Shown here: positions 25,053 through 36,216 of the stretch, one piece after another
How the letters are laid out: the number at the start of each line of letters is the position of its first letter
Numbering within the stretch: position 1 is the first letter of the stretch
Source: Mauremys mutica
Lineage: Eukaryota > Chordata > Testudines > Geoemydidae
NCBI RefSeq assembly: GCF_020497125.1
Contig: NC_059080.1
Coordinates: 72,398,618 to 72,462,617, forward strand
Length of the DNA: 64,000 bases
Reading direction: 5' to 3'
The notes under the pieces: model-generated
The model's input: only the letters and a program-made list of their open reading frames with translations
Database searches by the model: none
Told to the model about the DNA's origin: nothing
Program-made: the position numbers and the translations under genes

Positions 25053-25578
25053 ATGCAGAGCTCTCCAGCAGAGGAGTTCATGTAATCTCTGAATAGAAAG
25101 AGGGACCCGGCATAGACTGACCGGGAACTCTTCGATCTGATCGGTGTGTGGGGCGAGGAGTCTGTGCTTTCGGAGCTGCGCTCCAACGAACGGAATGCAA
25201 AGACCTACGAGAAGGTCTCCAAAGCCATGATCCAGACAGAGGATACAGCCGGGATGCAACGCAGCGCCGCGTGAAAATCAAGGACCCCAGACAAGCCTAC
25301 CAAAAAATCAAAGCGGCCAACGGACGCTACGGAGCCTGCCACCACTGCCCCACCAGTGACCATGGACTCTGATGATGGGACAGTGTCGACGGACAGTTCC
25401 TCGACGATGTTCACGGACGGGGAAGATGAGGAAGGGTTTGTGGAGGACGAGGCAGGCGATAGCGCTTACAACGCTGGTTTCCCCGACAGCCAGGATCTAT
25501 TCATCACCGTCACGGAGATCCCCTACCAACCCTCCCCGGCCAGGAACCCGGATCCTGAATCAGGGGTAGGATCTGTCG
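25053..25578 (+). pseudogene. Harbinger Myb/SANT-like protein, exon 1 (broken)
   Basis: The exon encodes a trihelix/Myb-SANT-like DNA-binding domain. DRELFDLIGVWGEESV is followed by LRSNERNAKTYEKVSKAM in one frame. DRGYSRDATQRRVKIK with RQAYQKIKAANGRYGA continues in a second frame. An acidic tail (TDGEDEEGFVEDEAGD) lies in a third. In-frame stops follow the initial short ATG peptide (25053) and precede the TDRELF block. At least two frameshifts separate the parts, and a short block after NGRYGA seems deleted. A clean donor (GTAAGT) ends the exon. In Harbinger elements this protein binds terminal DNA and brings in the transposase. Non-functional here. Confidence 0.85.
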
Positions 25579-27523
25579 GTAAGTGCTTTAACCATGTTAA
25601 CTTTTATTCTTAATATAACAGGAATCTGAAGTGTGTGAAAAGGAGGTCTCTGTATATATGGTGATAGAACAGAAATCCTCCTGGGAGAATGCCACGAAGC
25701 TCTCCTGCCGTTAATCGATAAGCATCAGCAGGAGGTTCCTGGGGAGAGCTGCCTTATTGGGTGCTCCGTGGTAGCACACTTTTCCGCGCGAGGCTTTCAC
25801 GCGGTATTCAGGGAGCACTGCCTCCCAGAGCACGGCTGCATAGGTCCGTGGTTCGTGCTAGATTTCACGCAGCATGCGCTCTCTATCTCCTTCAGTGCCC
25901 GTCCTCACGGTGATCTCGCTCGGAGACTCCTGCATCTAAGTAGGGGAAGAAATGTTACGTTACGCCTGGTCCAAAGTATTTTTAATAAATAAACGGACAG
26001 ACGGCATAGCACAGACTCAGCACGCAGCTGCGTGACGAGCGTAACGGAAAGCCAAAGAATCAAATGGACGCTCATGGAGGGAGGGGGGAACGAGGACGCA
26101 AGGTATCCCACAGTTCCTGCTGTCTCCGAAAAGCATTTGCATTCTTGGCTGATCTCCAAATGCTTCTAGGGTCAAACACAGTGTCCGCGGTGGGTCGGGG
26201 CATAGCTCGGCAATTTACGCAGCCCCCCGACCCCCAGAAGTTAAAGGGAAAACAATCCTCTGACTCTTTTACATGTCACCGTATCTGTACTGAATGCTGC
26301 AGATAGACGCGATGGTGCAGCACTCAACACCAACATCCTTGCTCCCCCCACGCTATGGATGGCTGATGGTACAATAAGATGGAAATCCATCCTCATCATC
26401 AGCCTATTGGCACATGGGGCAGTGCAAAAGGACTGGTAACCATAACGACCGTACCAACTTGCTTGGAACAGGTCGGTCAAGGCCGCCTGTTGCTAATTTT
26501 TCATGGTAGATGGTGCAGTATGGCTGGTAACCGTCCTCATCATTGCAACAGGGGGCTGAGCTCCATCAGCCCCCACCCTTCATTGTAAAGAAAAGATTCA
26601 ATTGCCCCTGGACTAGCAGAGGGATGAGTGGCTCCCTCCTCCACACCCCTTAATGTCATCTCTGGACTATCATTGCAGCTGGAGGCTTCCTTCCACTCAT
26701 TTCTCACAAACGACTACCTGTGTCTTATTCATGCATTCTATATTACTTCATCACACAAGTGGGGGGACAATGGTATTGGAACCCAGGAAGGCTGGGGGAA
26801 GAACGGAATGAACAGCTGGGGTTGTTTCAGGAGCACACCCTGTGAATAGCGTTCAGCTCAAAATTTATGCAGGATTGGACAGAGAGCAGCTGTGGTCTCT
26901 GGTTGTATGATACAGTGGTTCTCTAGTACACTTGCCCATAATCTAGGCAGGACTGATTCTATTTTTAGATACCCAAAAAGGAGGGATTGACTCGGGGAGT
27001 CATTCCCAAATTTTGCTTTTGCGCCCCTGGCTGATCGACCAGGGGCACTTATGACAGCACCAAATGGCGCAGTGCAAAAGGACAGGTAACCATGACCATC
27101 TTATTACCGTCTTCTTACCAGTTCATGGTATGGTAGACGGTGCAGTATGCCTGGTAACCATCGCTGCTGTCATGCAAAAGCATAAGCATGCTGCTGTGTA
27201 GCGCTGCTGGTCCGCCTCTGTCAGCGGCATCCAGTACACATACGGTGACATATACAAAAGGCAAAATAGGGTCCATTGTTGCCACGCTATGGCGTGTGCC
27301 AGGGCATTTCATGGAAAACGTGCTCGAAATGATTGTCTGCCATTGCTTTCCCGGAGGAAGGAATGACTGGCGACATGTACCCAGAATCCACCGCGCAAAT
27401 GATTTGTGCAACAGCAGGCACAGGGGTCTCAACAAAAAATTCACAGAGACAGCCTAGACTCAGTTAATTGTTCGCAAAAAAGTATCATTGCAAGGAATTA
27501 ACTAACTGTTTCCCATCTCACAG

Positions 27524-27924
27524 CTTCCACTGTCTCCAGACCTGCCACAGCATCCACCTCGCAGAGGCTGGCGAAGATTAGGCGGCGAAAGAAAAAGACA
27601 AGGGACACGATTTTCGATGAATGTGTGGGCTGCTACCTAGCCGAGGCGGACCAGCAGAGGCAGTGGAGGGAGAAAGTCTCTCTGTACCAGCGCTCACACA
27701 GCGAATGGGAGGAGAGGTGGCGTGAGGAACACAAGCAGGCGACTCAAGCAATGCTTGTACTACTGAGGGAGCAAACGGACACGCTCCGGCGACTTGTGTA
27801 TGTTCTGCAGGACCGCTGCAGGACAGAGCCCCCGGCAGTATCTCTGCAACTGCCCTCCCCCGCCACAAAGTCACATTCCCCCCTCACCTCAAATAACCAG
27901 GAGGATGCCCGCCCTGGGCCGTGA
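27524..27924 (+). pseudogene. Harbinger Myb/SANT-like protein, exon 2 (open frame)
   Basis: The acceptor TCCCATCTCACAG precedes an uninterrupted frame to a TGA at 27922-27924. It has a basic patch (RLAKIRRRKKKTRD), then a long charged helix (QRQWREKVSLYQRSHSEWEE, EHKQATQAMLVLLREQTDTL) likely to form a coiled coil, and a Pro/Ser-rich tail. This is the usual C-terminal half of turtle Harbinger Myb/SANT proteins, which may mediate dimer or transposase contact. The frame is intact although exon 1 is not. The intervening intron is about 1.95 kb. Confidence 0.8.
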
Positions 27925-28766
27925 ATACTGTCACTGCACCCCAGCAGAGTGCTCAAGTAACCAAAAGCTCTCCTACCCTACATTTGCATAAGTCCTTCCC
28001 TTCCGGACTCAAACAAGTCCCAATCCCAGTCCCATCCCATAACTGTGTACTTAAGTAATAAAAATACTTTGCTGTTAAGTACTGTTTCCGTCATGTTTCT
28101 TCACTGAAGACTGTGTTTGAATGGGGTGCGTGGGGAAGTGCGTTGCTAATTGCATAGGACAGGCACCTTTCGCAGGGTACAGACACGGGTGCCGGATCAG
28201 CAGCGGGTAACACACACAGTGCAGTCAGCAGGCTCCGTGGTCGGTATGGGAGGTGGTTTCCAGGTTCTGTGTGGGCGGTGGGGATGTGACTTTTTAGCGG
28301 GGGAGGGCAGGTACAGATCTTATACAGCGGTCCTTGTCGTGGACCGCTGAGTCACGCAGCAGAGGAATCTGTATCCGTCCTCCTCCGCCACAAGGCCACA
28401 TAGCCCCCCGCACACAGAATCCCAAAAAGGAGGGATGGCAGGCTCCGTTGAAACAAGCAGTCCGGCAATGCGGACCGCTGTATGAGCAGGAGCCTGTCAT
28501 TCCTTGAGTTTAGAGGCGGTCTTTACATCAGCGCACACCCTACCCACCGCAGTCTGCGTTCCAGTTTCGACCCTTTAATGAAAAGTCATGAATAAAGAAA
28601 CCTCTCCTCAGTAACAGTGTGACATGTATTTTATTTTTACACGTGTCTTGGAAGTGGAGGAAACGGGGAGAACGGGGTATTTAACCGAAGAGGAGAGTCA
28701 ACAGTAACTGGGTAAAGAAACAGGGGCAGGTTCAGCTTCTCTGTAAAGAAACTGAACAGTCACAGG

Positions 28767-29177
28767 TCACGCTGCTCGCTGGTATTTAAAGAGTTCCTTG
28801 TCGCTGTCCCAGGCGCCTGTATAGGGCTTCATGAGCAAGTGCATTAGCGGGCAGGCTGGGTCACCGAGGATCACTATAGGCAAATGCACATCCACAACAG
28901 TTATTTCGTGGTACGGGAAGAAACTACCTTCCAGCAGGCGTCTGAGCAGCCCACAGTTCCTGAGAACACACGCATCAGGAACCTTGCCCGGCCATACGAC
29001 GTTCATGTTGGTAAAACGTCCCCTATGGTCCCCCAGTGCTTGCAGAACCATTGAAAAGTAGCCCAATTTCTCAGCAGCTGAATGTGGAAGAGGTGGACAA
29101 TAAAGTGCGAGGAGGAGAAAACGGCGAGGATCGCAGCGGGCTCCATGCTTGCAGTGCTGTGGCGTCCACGCTGTCAC
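28767..29177 (-). pseudogene. Harbinger DDE transposase fragment
   Basis: The reverse strand encodes the middle of a HARBI1-like transposase: GYFSMVLQALGDHRGRF, NMNVVWPGKVPDACVLRN, then HLPIVILGDPACPLMHLLMK and PYTGAWDSDKELFKY. The family's second catalytic Asp should lie in the ILGDPA block. The N-terminal helix-turn-helix region and first Asp are missing, as is the C-terminal region with the catalytic Glu, because the frame stops just after KELFKYQRAA. A possible remnant of the original N-terminus, in another frame, lies near 29070-29145. The product cannot be catalytically active. Confidence 0.85.
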
Positions 29178-30868
29178 TGACCAGAAAAGTGCACGAACAG
29201 ATTGCCCGCAGGCGCTTTCAGGGAGGGAGGGAGTGAGGGCGTGATTGACGGTTCAATGACGACAGTTACCCAAAACCACCCTCGACACATTTTTTCCCCC
29301 AGCAGGCATTGGGGGCTCTACCCAGCATTCCAATGGGCAGCGGGGACTGCGGGAACTGTGGGATAGCTTCCCACAGTGCAGCGCTTCGAAAGTCGACGGT
29401 TAATGTGGACTCAGAAGTTCGAATTAGTGTATTTAGTATGGATACACAAATTCGACTTCATAAGGTCGAATCCACAAATTCGAATTAAGTAGATTCGAAA
29501 TAGTCCTGTAGTGTAGACAAGGCCTAAGCCTAATACCAGTAATACAACTGAGTACAGATAAAATCTCACCCTGAAAGATGTTTCAGTAAGTCTCTTTCAC
29601 AGGCTGAATGCCTTCCTAGTCTGGGCACAATCCTTTCCCCTGGTACAGCCCTTGTTTCAGCTCAGGTGGTAGCTAGAGGATTCATCATGGCTCTCCCTTT
29701 TCTCTGTTCCACCCACTTCTACATCTTTTGCATAAGGCAGGAATCCTTTGTCACTCTGGGTTCCCACCCCTCCTCTCAATGGAAAAGTACCAGGTTAAAG
29801 ATGGATTCCAGTTCAGGTGACATGATCACATGTCACTCTAAGACTTCATTACCCACTTGCCAGCACACACACACTTCCATATACAGGAAGACTTACAGGT
29901 AAAACACATCCATCTGCAGTCAATTGTCCTGGTTAATGGGAGTCATCAAGATTCCAAACCACCATTAATGGCCTACACTTTGCATAATTACAATAGGCCC
30001 TCAGAGTTATATTTCATATTTCTAGTTTCAGATACAAGAGTGATACATTTATACAAATAGGATGATCACACTCAGTAGATTATAAGCTTTGTAATGATAC
30101 CTTACAAGAGACCTTATGCATGAAGCATATTCCAGTTACATTAGCATATTTTCATAAACTCATATAGAATGCAACGTCACAAGGTATTTTTACAGAAATA
30201 AAATAAATACAGCTAAATACATTTTGAGAGCATCCACAAACAATTCACATGTTAATACATTCATACCTACATGTAGAAAGAAACTCGCACTTTGTAATAA
30301 AAACTCATTTTTATTGAAGCAGCAAAGAATTGGATTGTAGCCTTTTGGTTAGCCATTTAGCTTGAAGTAGATGGGTGTTGTGGACTTTTTTTTTTAATAA
30401 AGAGTTGACTCTGTCATGCATGAGTCTGATTACATGGGCTATCCAGCACTTGTTTTTGTGTCTGGATCTTTACAGTATTTCCTAAGGGAATTTCCTCAAA
30501 GAGGATTATAGCAGGGAGTATCCTGCAACTTTTTAACCGAGTTATGAAAAAAAAGAGTCATGACAATATTAATGCCATGTTCAAAGTATGGTCTTATGAC
30601 ATTTTAACTGGATGAGAATACTGAGCAGCTGTCAAAGTTTAGCCAGATACTATTTGGAAAAGAGGAGTTTCCACAGATTCCTATCTTTGTTGCCAGGGTC
30701 TTCAGTAAATATCCTTTGTGCCCAAAAGTCCTACATACTGCTTTTAAGACCTATTCCTAAACATTTTGCTGTTATAGGTTATCTAACATGTAATCAATAT
30801 TAAGAAAGTCAGTCCTTAACTGCATCTTGCAACCTGGTCTCATGTTGAATACACTATTCAAACTCAGG

Positions 30869-31536
30869 TATCAGGGGGTAGCCGTGTTTGTTTGTATCCA
30901 CAAAAACAACGAGAAGTCCGGTGGCACCTTAAAGACTAACAGATTTATTTGGGCATAAGCTTTCATGGGTAAAAACCCCACTTCTTCTGATGCATGGAGT
31001 GAAATTTACAGATTCAGGCATTATATAATGACACATGAAGAGACAGGAGTACCTCACAAGTGGAGAACCAGTGTTGACGGGGCCAATTCGATCAGGGTGG
31101 ATGTAGTCCACTCCCAATAATAGATGAGGCGGTGTCAATTCCAGGAGAGGCAAAGCTGCTTTTGTAATGAGCTAGCCGCTCCCAGTTCCTATTCAAGCCC
31201 AAATTAATGGTGTTAAATTTGCAAATGAATTTGAGGTCTGCTGTTTCTCTTTGAAGTCTGTTTCTGAAGTTTTTTTGTTCAAGAATAGTTACTTTTACAT
31301 CTGTTCTAGAATGTCCAGGGAGGTTGAAGTGTTCACCTACTGGCTTTTGTATGTTACCGTTCCCGATGTCCAATTTGTGTCCATTTATTCTTTTATGACA
31401 GAGTGGCTTCCTCTGCTAGGAAGGAAGGGTTAACCCCTGCTGTACCAGTGCGGGGCTGCTCTGCCCGGTCACATACTCATGAAAGCTTATGCCCAAATAA
31501 ATCTGTTAGTCTTTAAAGTGCCACCGGACTCCTTGT
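30869..31536 (-). mobile_element. Penelope-like fragment with inverted pLTR ends and 14-bp target duplication
   Basis: Flanks are TATTCAAACTCAGG (30855-30868) and TATTCAACCTCAGG (31537-31550), a 14-bp duplication with one mismatch. The left end has the tail and pLTR block (AGTCCGGTGGCACC...). The right end (about 31466-31536) has the same block in opposite orientation, starting at the same internal point. Between them, the reverse strand encodes the end of the GIY-YIG domain (PVGEHFNLPGHSRTDVKVTI, ORF 31092-31373). RT sequence is absent. The stretch 31395-31465 (GTTAACCCCTGCTGTACC...) is not explained by the other copies. Confidence 0.85.
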
Positions 31537-32605
31537 TATTCAACCTCAGGAGTGGGCAGGAGACATCACTTTCTCAATGTCTGTTCCATGACTGTGGAAC
31601 TCTTTCCTGAATATTTTAGGATGCTCAAGAACCTCAGAATCTTCATAGCAAAAGGCAAAACCCACTTCTTTTATCTTGCCTTATATTTACTAAGAAAATT
31701 CTTGGCACCAGTGCCCATTGTAGTTTTATAACCTAGATCAATGGGAAGATAATTGACCCTGTGCACATGACAGCTAGATGAGCATAGTATAAAAACACAG
31801 ATAAATTAGATCACTGTAATTCCAGTGAATTGATCTACAAATCTGCACATCACTGCATTCTAGATCAGTATCATAGATGGGACACTGGCAGTCAGACCTA
31901 GTGATCAGAACTGGAGTCAGGAGCCAGGAACCAGAGGTCAGCAACGGAGTCTTGAATTCACAAGGTATTCAAAATGTCCACAGTGGATTCAAAAGGCAGT
32001 CTTCCACTCATCCCCTACAAGGCTATATGCACCTCAGAAGTCCAACTTTGTGTGTGTATATATAGGCAGCCCCCAAGCAGTCCAGTAATTCAGGAGCTAG
32101 AGGTAAGGGGTGTCAGTTCCTAATGGTGACCCGATTTAGTGTTTGGTAGTCCATACAAAGTTGGAGGCTACCATCTTCCTTCTTAACTAAGAGGACAGGT
32201 ACCCCAGTAGGTGAGGTGGACTTGCAATAAAGCCCTTGGCCAGGTTCTCCTGCAGGCAGGTGCGAAGGTCGACCAGTCCAGGTTCAGACATGGCATAAAT
32301 ACGACCAAATGGAATTTTTGTTCCTGGTTTCAGTTTAATCGGACAGTCATAATCCCTGTGAGGGGGTAGGATTTCTCCATTCTTTTTTCAAATACATTAG
32401 CAAAATCACTGTTCTGTGGTGGAAGTTGAGGCTCAGGATCAGTGAGTGAGTTTGTTGGACCAACAACTGGCTTGTGATTGTTGGGGTTCTACTGTGCACT
32501 CTCTACTTCCTGGGGTCAAGCAGTGTTGCCAGCAGTATTCTGAAAAGAAACTGACCCTTTAGTTCATGCCAGTGAATGATAAATTTATGGAGGAAATACC
32601 CAGGA

Positions 32606-32896
32606 TCAGGGGAAATTGAAAGGAGCAAATGGCCCTAAACTGCAGCATCTCTCAATGCCCTTGGATGGTGACCTGCAGGGGCACAGTGTCTGTGACCACT
32701 GGCTGGCAGGATAGGGGGGCCTGTCAGTTGTATCTACTAGGTCTGGAATAGGCTTGGGCCTTAGGGGAATCTGCGGGGTCCAAACTGCATCCAGGTCAAT
32801 AAAGTTATCACCTGAGTCAATGAGGGCCTGCGGTGGAGGGATTGGAAGGCAGCACCCTGGGACATGCAACTCAAATGCGGTGTTGGTTGATGGCAT
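32606..32896 (-). pseudogene. Gypsy protease region
   Basis: The frame contains ALIDSGDNFIDLDAV, which matches the aspartic-protease active-site block (ALxDSGA-type) of sushi-like gypsy elements, with a conservative D-S-G core. It sits between the zinc-knuckle region upstream and the RT downstream on the same strand. It is open for 96 codons, but its neighbours are out of frame. Confidence 0.65.
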
Positions 32897-32959
32897 TCAG
32901 CATGCATTACAGATAGGACCATGTCTCTAGACACATGGAACATTTTGTCAAAGTGTTCA

Positions 32960-33983
32960 GGTCAGCCCCCTTTACTGGGCCAGGGCTGGCTTGTTTTCCT
33001 GGGTCTCTTCAGTCTGGTGTCCTCGTGGCACAATCAGAGATAAAGTGACCTGGTCCACCACATTAGAAGAACAGGCTAAAACATCACCGATGCCCCCTTT
33101 CCTCAGGCATGAGCAGTAGGTGGGCCAGCTTAACCTGCATTGTCTCAGCTTGCAGAGCAGGACACAATAGTGGTGGGTGAAGCTCCGACCCTGCCCATCT
33201 TCTTTCTTCCCACCATTCACAAAGCTGATTGTCGATCCAGATGACAAGATTAATAAAAGCACCTAGATCCTTCAGGGTTTCAACTTTAACCAACTCATCC
33301 TTGATCTCATTCTGCAAGCCCCATTGGAACTGAAACAGTAGGGCTGCCTCATTCCACTCTGTGTCCGATATGAGACCACAGAAGTGTGCTGCATAGGAAA
33401 TAGCCATGCCTGACCCTTCTTAGAATTTCTAGAAGGTGGCCTTGGCAGAGAGAGCATAGGGATCACCATAGATGGTTGATATTGCTCTCTGGAAAGTGTT
33501 CTAGCTAGATAGCACCAGACTGCTGGCCTCCAACAGGGGGAAGGCCTAGTTCAATGCCTCACCAGTCAGTAGGCTGACAACTAGGCCTATCTTGGCTTGG
33601 TTGAACAAGTATATTTGAGAGTGAAGCAAGAACAAGAGGCAGCACTGGTTCAAAAAACCTCAAAATTTGGAACAATCCCCACTGGAGCACTCTGGGAGGG
33701 GGATGACAGGTCCTAGCTCAGGGGCTGATGCAGCCAACAGGGCCCAGAGCACATTGTTCTTTGCACAGAGTTGATGGACTTCCCCCTGAAGTGCCTGATT
33801 CTTAGCAACCAGCTGTGTGATCTGCACCTGAACAACTTGGTTGTCTGTCTGGTGGTGGGTAACCTGCTCACGGAGTGCCAGTGCTTCTTGGATTAAGGGG
33901 AGCTCCACTGGAATCAAGCCAATGGTCAGAGCCAGACTTCTCCTCCCACTGGGAGCTTTGTGCCGATGGTGAGCTAGGTCCAC
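32960..33983 (-). pseudogene. Gypsy Gag region
   Basis: The N-terminal part (ORF 33660-33983) is a leucine- and glutamine-rich coiled-coil-like stretch (LREQVTHHQTDNQVVQVQIT). The core (ORF 33084-33407) has ISDTEWNEAALLFQFQWGLQ followed by NEIKDELVKVETLKDLGAFI. This is the capsid signature shared with domesticated RTL/PEG10-type genes and sushi elements. A degenerate CCHC knuckle (CGGPGHFISDC) follows near 33010-33070 in another frame, with its first Cys not visible. Several stops separate the parts, so this is a relic rather than a domesticated gene. Confidence 0.8.
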
Positions 33984-34115
33984 TAGTGCACAATCCCTGC
34001 TATTACCAGCAAGCTGCTGGGTGGTGGCTGAAGTATGAAGACTGCCTGAGGACTCACCGACCTACGTTCGAGATCCCTGATCCCTCACAACCAGTATGTT
34101 TAGCATTATCAATAA

Positions 34116-34331
34116 AAAAAACAGGAGTACTTGTGGCACCTTAGAAACTAACAAATTTATTTGAGCATAAGCTTTCGTGGGCTACAGCCCATTTCATCGG
34201 ACACATAAAATGGAACATATAGTGAGGAGATATATATACATACAGAGAACATGAAAAGGTGGGAGTTGCCCAACCAATTCTAAGAGGCTAATTAATTAAG
34301 ATGAACTGTTGTCAGCAGGAGAAAAACCTGT
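34116..34331 (-). mobile_element. Penelope-like pLTR fragment with 12-bp target duplication
   Basis: Perfect repeats CATTATCAATAA flank it (34104-34115 and 34332-34343). It begins with AAAAAACAGGAGTACTTGTG, the same internal point at which the inverted ends of the copies at 5367 and 30869 begin, and lacks the 35-bp tail. It continues through the block with GAGCATAAGCTTTCGTGGGC and is truncated. It lies just beyond the recognisable edge of the gypsy remnant. Confidence 0.85.
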
Positions 34332-35346
34332 CATTATCAATAAGACTTCCACTGCAAATGTTGATATTTAAATCATGCTCCAGTCTATTGATAGTCAAGA
34401 ACCAGAACATGTACTGGCTTGACCACAGGCCTTTGTTAAAGGGAAATTATTTTTATACAGAATAGCTTCCCTTGACATACAGCAGACAAGCGAACAGAAA
34501 TTTTTTCCAGCTATTCTTTGATCTGGGCACAATTTTCTGTTTCAAAAACTCTTCTAGGTATTCTAAAAATACTTTACAAAAGGAATCTCTTTCTCTTTCT
34601 TGTTTTTCTTCTTTTTTGCACTTCCCTTATTCAAGGTCCGTGATTTTTATAGCCTTCTTCCAAAACTCTTGATTATATGCCAAGTTGTTGTGCAAATTGG
34701 TCTTTGATATCTGCTCTATGGACTGAGTATTTGGTCTCACCCTTGATGGCATTCCATCCATGATCACTGAAAGAACCATCATACTGACAAAGCTTGCATG
34801 TCTCTGCTGGATATACCCATACCATTGTAGCCTAGCCTCCCTTACCTTGTCTTCAGCTGAAGCAATTCTCTTTCTTTCTCTCTCTTTTTATTTCTCTTTC
34901 CTGAACATATTGTAGCTCAATAGTAGCTTTTTTCGCAGGAGTAGATAGAATGTTAGTTGAATTGTAAAAAGGAATTAATTTTTTTTGTTGTAGAAAAATA
35001 TTTTTTTATGTTGAATTTTTTTAATCTTATATTTTTGGTGCTTTAGTAACAAAAATATGTAATTAGAGCCCACACAAAACTCTCAGCCCCATGGGGTGCT
35101 GCTCAGAGACATAGAGCTGGAGCAGTCATGCAGGGCCTGCATTGAAAGGATGGCTCTCAGGGTAGAGAGCAACAAGCACCATTCCATTCCTCGACCACAG
35201 TAGGGCTATATGAAGTCAGGACAAGATTTTGCTCTAAAACTGAGCAGTTGTAAAACAATAAAATTGGGAGAAAGTAATCCAAATCACACATATTAAATGG
35301 GACTGAAGTATTTGGAAAGCAGAAAAGCAAAGAGTTACCTATAGGG

Positions 35347-36216
35347 CACTGGTTCCCAAACTTTAACAACCTGTGAACCCCCTTCACTAAAATGTTAAGT
35401 CTTGCGAACCCCCTCCTAAAAATGAATATTTCCAGGGATTTTCTCCTTTACCTGAGTATAAGTTATAAAAGCAGTGATCTTGGAAATATAAAATTTGTTT
35501 TTATGACATGCTTATTACACACTATTTATTATTAATTACCATTTATCATTACAGTATTTTTATTACATTATGAAAATGGCAACACTCTTTCAAGATCTCA
35601 CTTTCGTAGCTTGTATCACTTTGAATAAGCCTGTTATAAGACAAGGCTCCTATGTTTCATCAAGGAGTATCAGATGTGACACAGCATGAAGGTATTTAAG
35701 AAGCCAACTCAAAGAGTTCCTCCTACACAAGCATTCAGGTCTTGAGCAGTCCAGGCAAGCAATGCTCGTTACAACAAAGCTTAAACTTGTTCTTCATAAT
35801 AATTTTAAATACAATACTAGCTGCCTATTTAATTTTAAAAACAGCAAAAAATATCTACCTCCCTTTCCATTACTTATAAGGAGTCTTGAAGTTTAAATCT
35901 CCTCAGTGTGATAGATACGCTTGCTTTGATCTGCTTAGCTCTTGGAAGTCCAGGGGCTCCAGGCTGCTGGCCCCATGCTGCCCGGGGTCCCTAGCAACAG
36001 CTCTGTCCGCCATTAGGGAATTTTTTTCCGAGAACCCCTTGTAACATTTTACGTACTGGCCGCCACTTCCAACAGCTCCCATTGGCCTGGAGCAGCGAAC
36101 CGCAGCCAGTGGGAACCGTGATCGGCTGGACCTGTGGATGTGGTAGGTAAACAAACTGGCCCGGCCCTCCAGGGGCTTTCCCTAAACAAGCAGCGTCCCA
36201 AGTTTGGGAAACACTG
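35347..36216. mobile_element. hAT-type non-autonomous transposon, 870 bp
   Basis: The termini CACTGGTTCCCAAACTTTAA and AAGTTTGGGAAACACTG are inverted, as in Charlie/hAT elements. The left part has GCGAACCCCCTCC, matched by GAGAACCCCTTG on the right. The interior has no transposase frame. The flanking 8-mers do not match, suggesting age. Confidence 0.8.

Larger units (their letters stand above)
24663..29524. mobile_element. PIF/Harbinger DNA transposon, internally deleted
   Basis: The 4.86-kb element has terminal inverted repeats (GGCCTGGTCTACACTAGGAC on the left; GGCCTTGTCTACACTACAGG on the right, read inward). The 3-bp target duplication TAA (24660-24662 and 29525-29527) is characteristic of PIF/Harbinger. 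TTCGAA-containing subterminal repeats crowd both ends. It has the two-gene layout of the superfamily: a Myb/SANT-like protein gene on the + strand and a DDE transposase on the - strand, facing each other. Both are broken. The stretches 25600-27500 and 27930-28750 hold the Myb intron and the gene-to-gene spacer. Diverged direct repeats there share GTGCAGTATGSCTGGTAACC and AGTGCAAAAGGACWGGTAACC. Confidence 0.92.
24163..30181 (-). mobile_element. Solo ERV-type LTR, interrupted by a Harbinger transposon
   Basis: When the Harbinger insert is set aside, about 1,150 bp remain that start TGTGACG and end in CA when read on the reverse strand. Perfect 5-bp repeats AGGTA flank the whole structure (24158-24162 and 30182-30186). 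On the reverse strand there is a polyadenylation-type AATAAA near 24570. No gag, pol or env sequence accompanies it, so it is a solo LTR left by recombination between two LTRs. A 5-bp duplication is compatible with ERV or gypsy-type integrases. The general look is of an ERV LTR family common in turtles and crocodilians, but the family name is not assigned. Confidence 0.82.
32110..34090 (-). mobile_element. Ty3/Gypsy (sushi-like) gag-pro-RT remnant
   Basis: Read on the reverse strand, the order is gag, zinc knuckle, protease and the start of reverse transcriptase, as in vertebrate sushi-class Ty3/Gypsy elements. The RT begins with [24 protein letters not shown] sequence near 32290. It continues through [18 protein letters not shown] and [13 protein letters not shown] and is cut off at about 32115 before the catalytic YVDD. 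No LTRs were found at either side. Stops and frame changes throughout make it inactive. Confidence 0.85.

Noticed and set aside
26064..27457. ORFs of 69-109 codons inside the Harbinger intron
   Set aside because: No match to transposase or Myb parts and they overlap diverged repeats; treated as non-coding intron.
33084..33983. Possible domesticated Gag (RTL-like) gene
   Set aside because: The Gag parts are in different frames with stops between, and protease and RT remnants follow in order, so it is a decayed gypsy copy.
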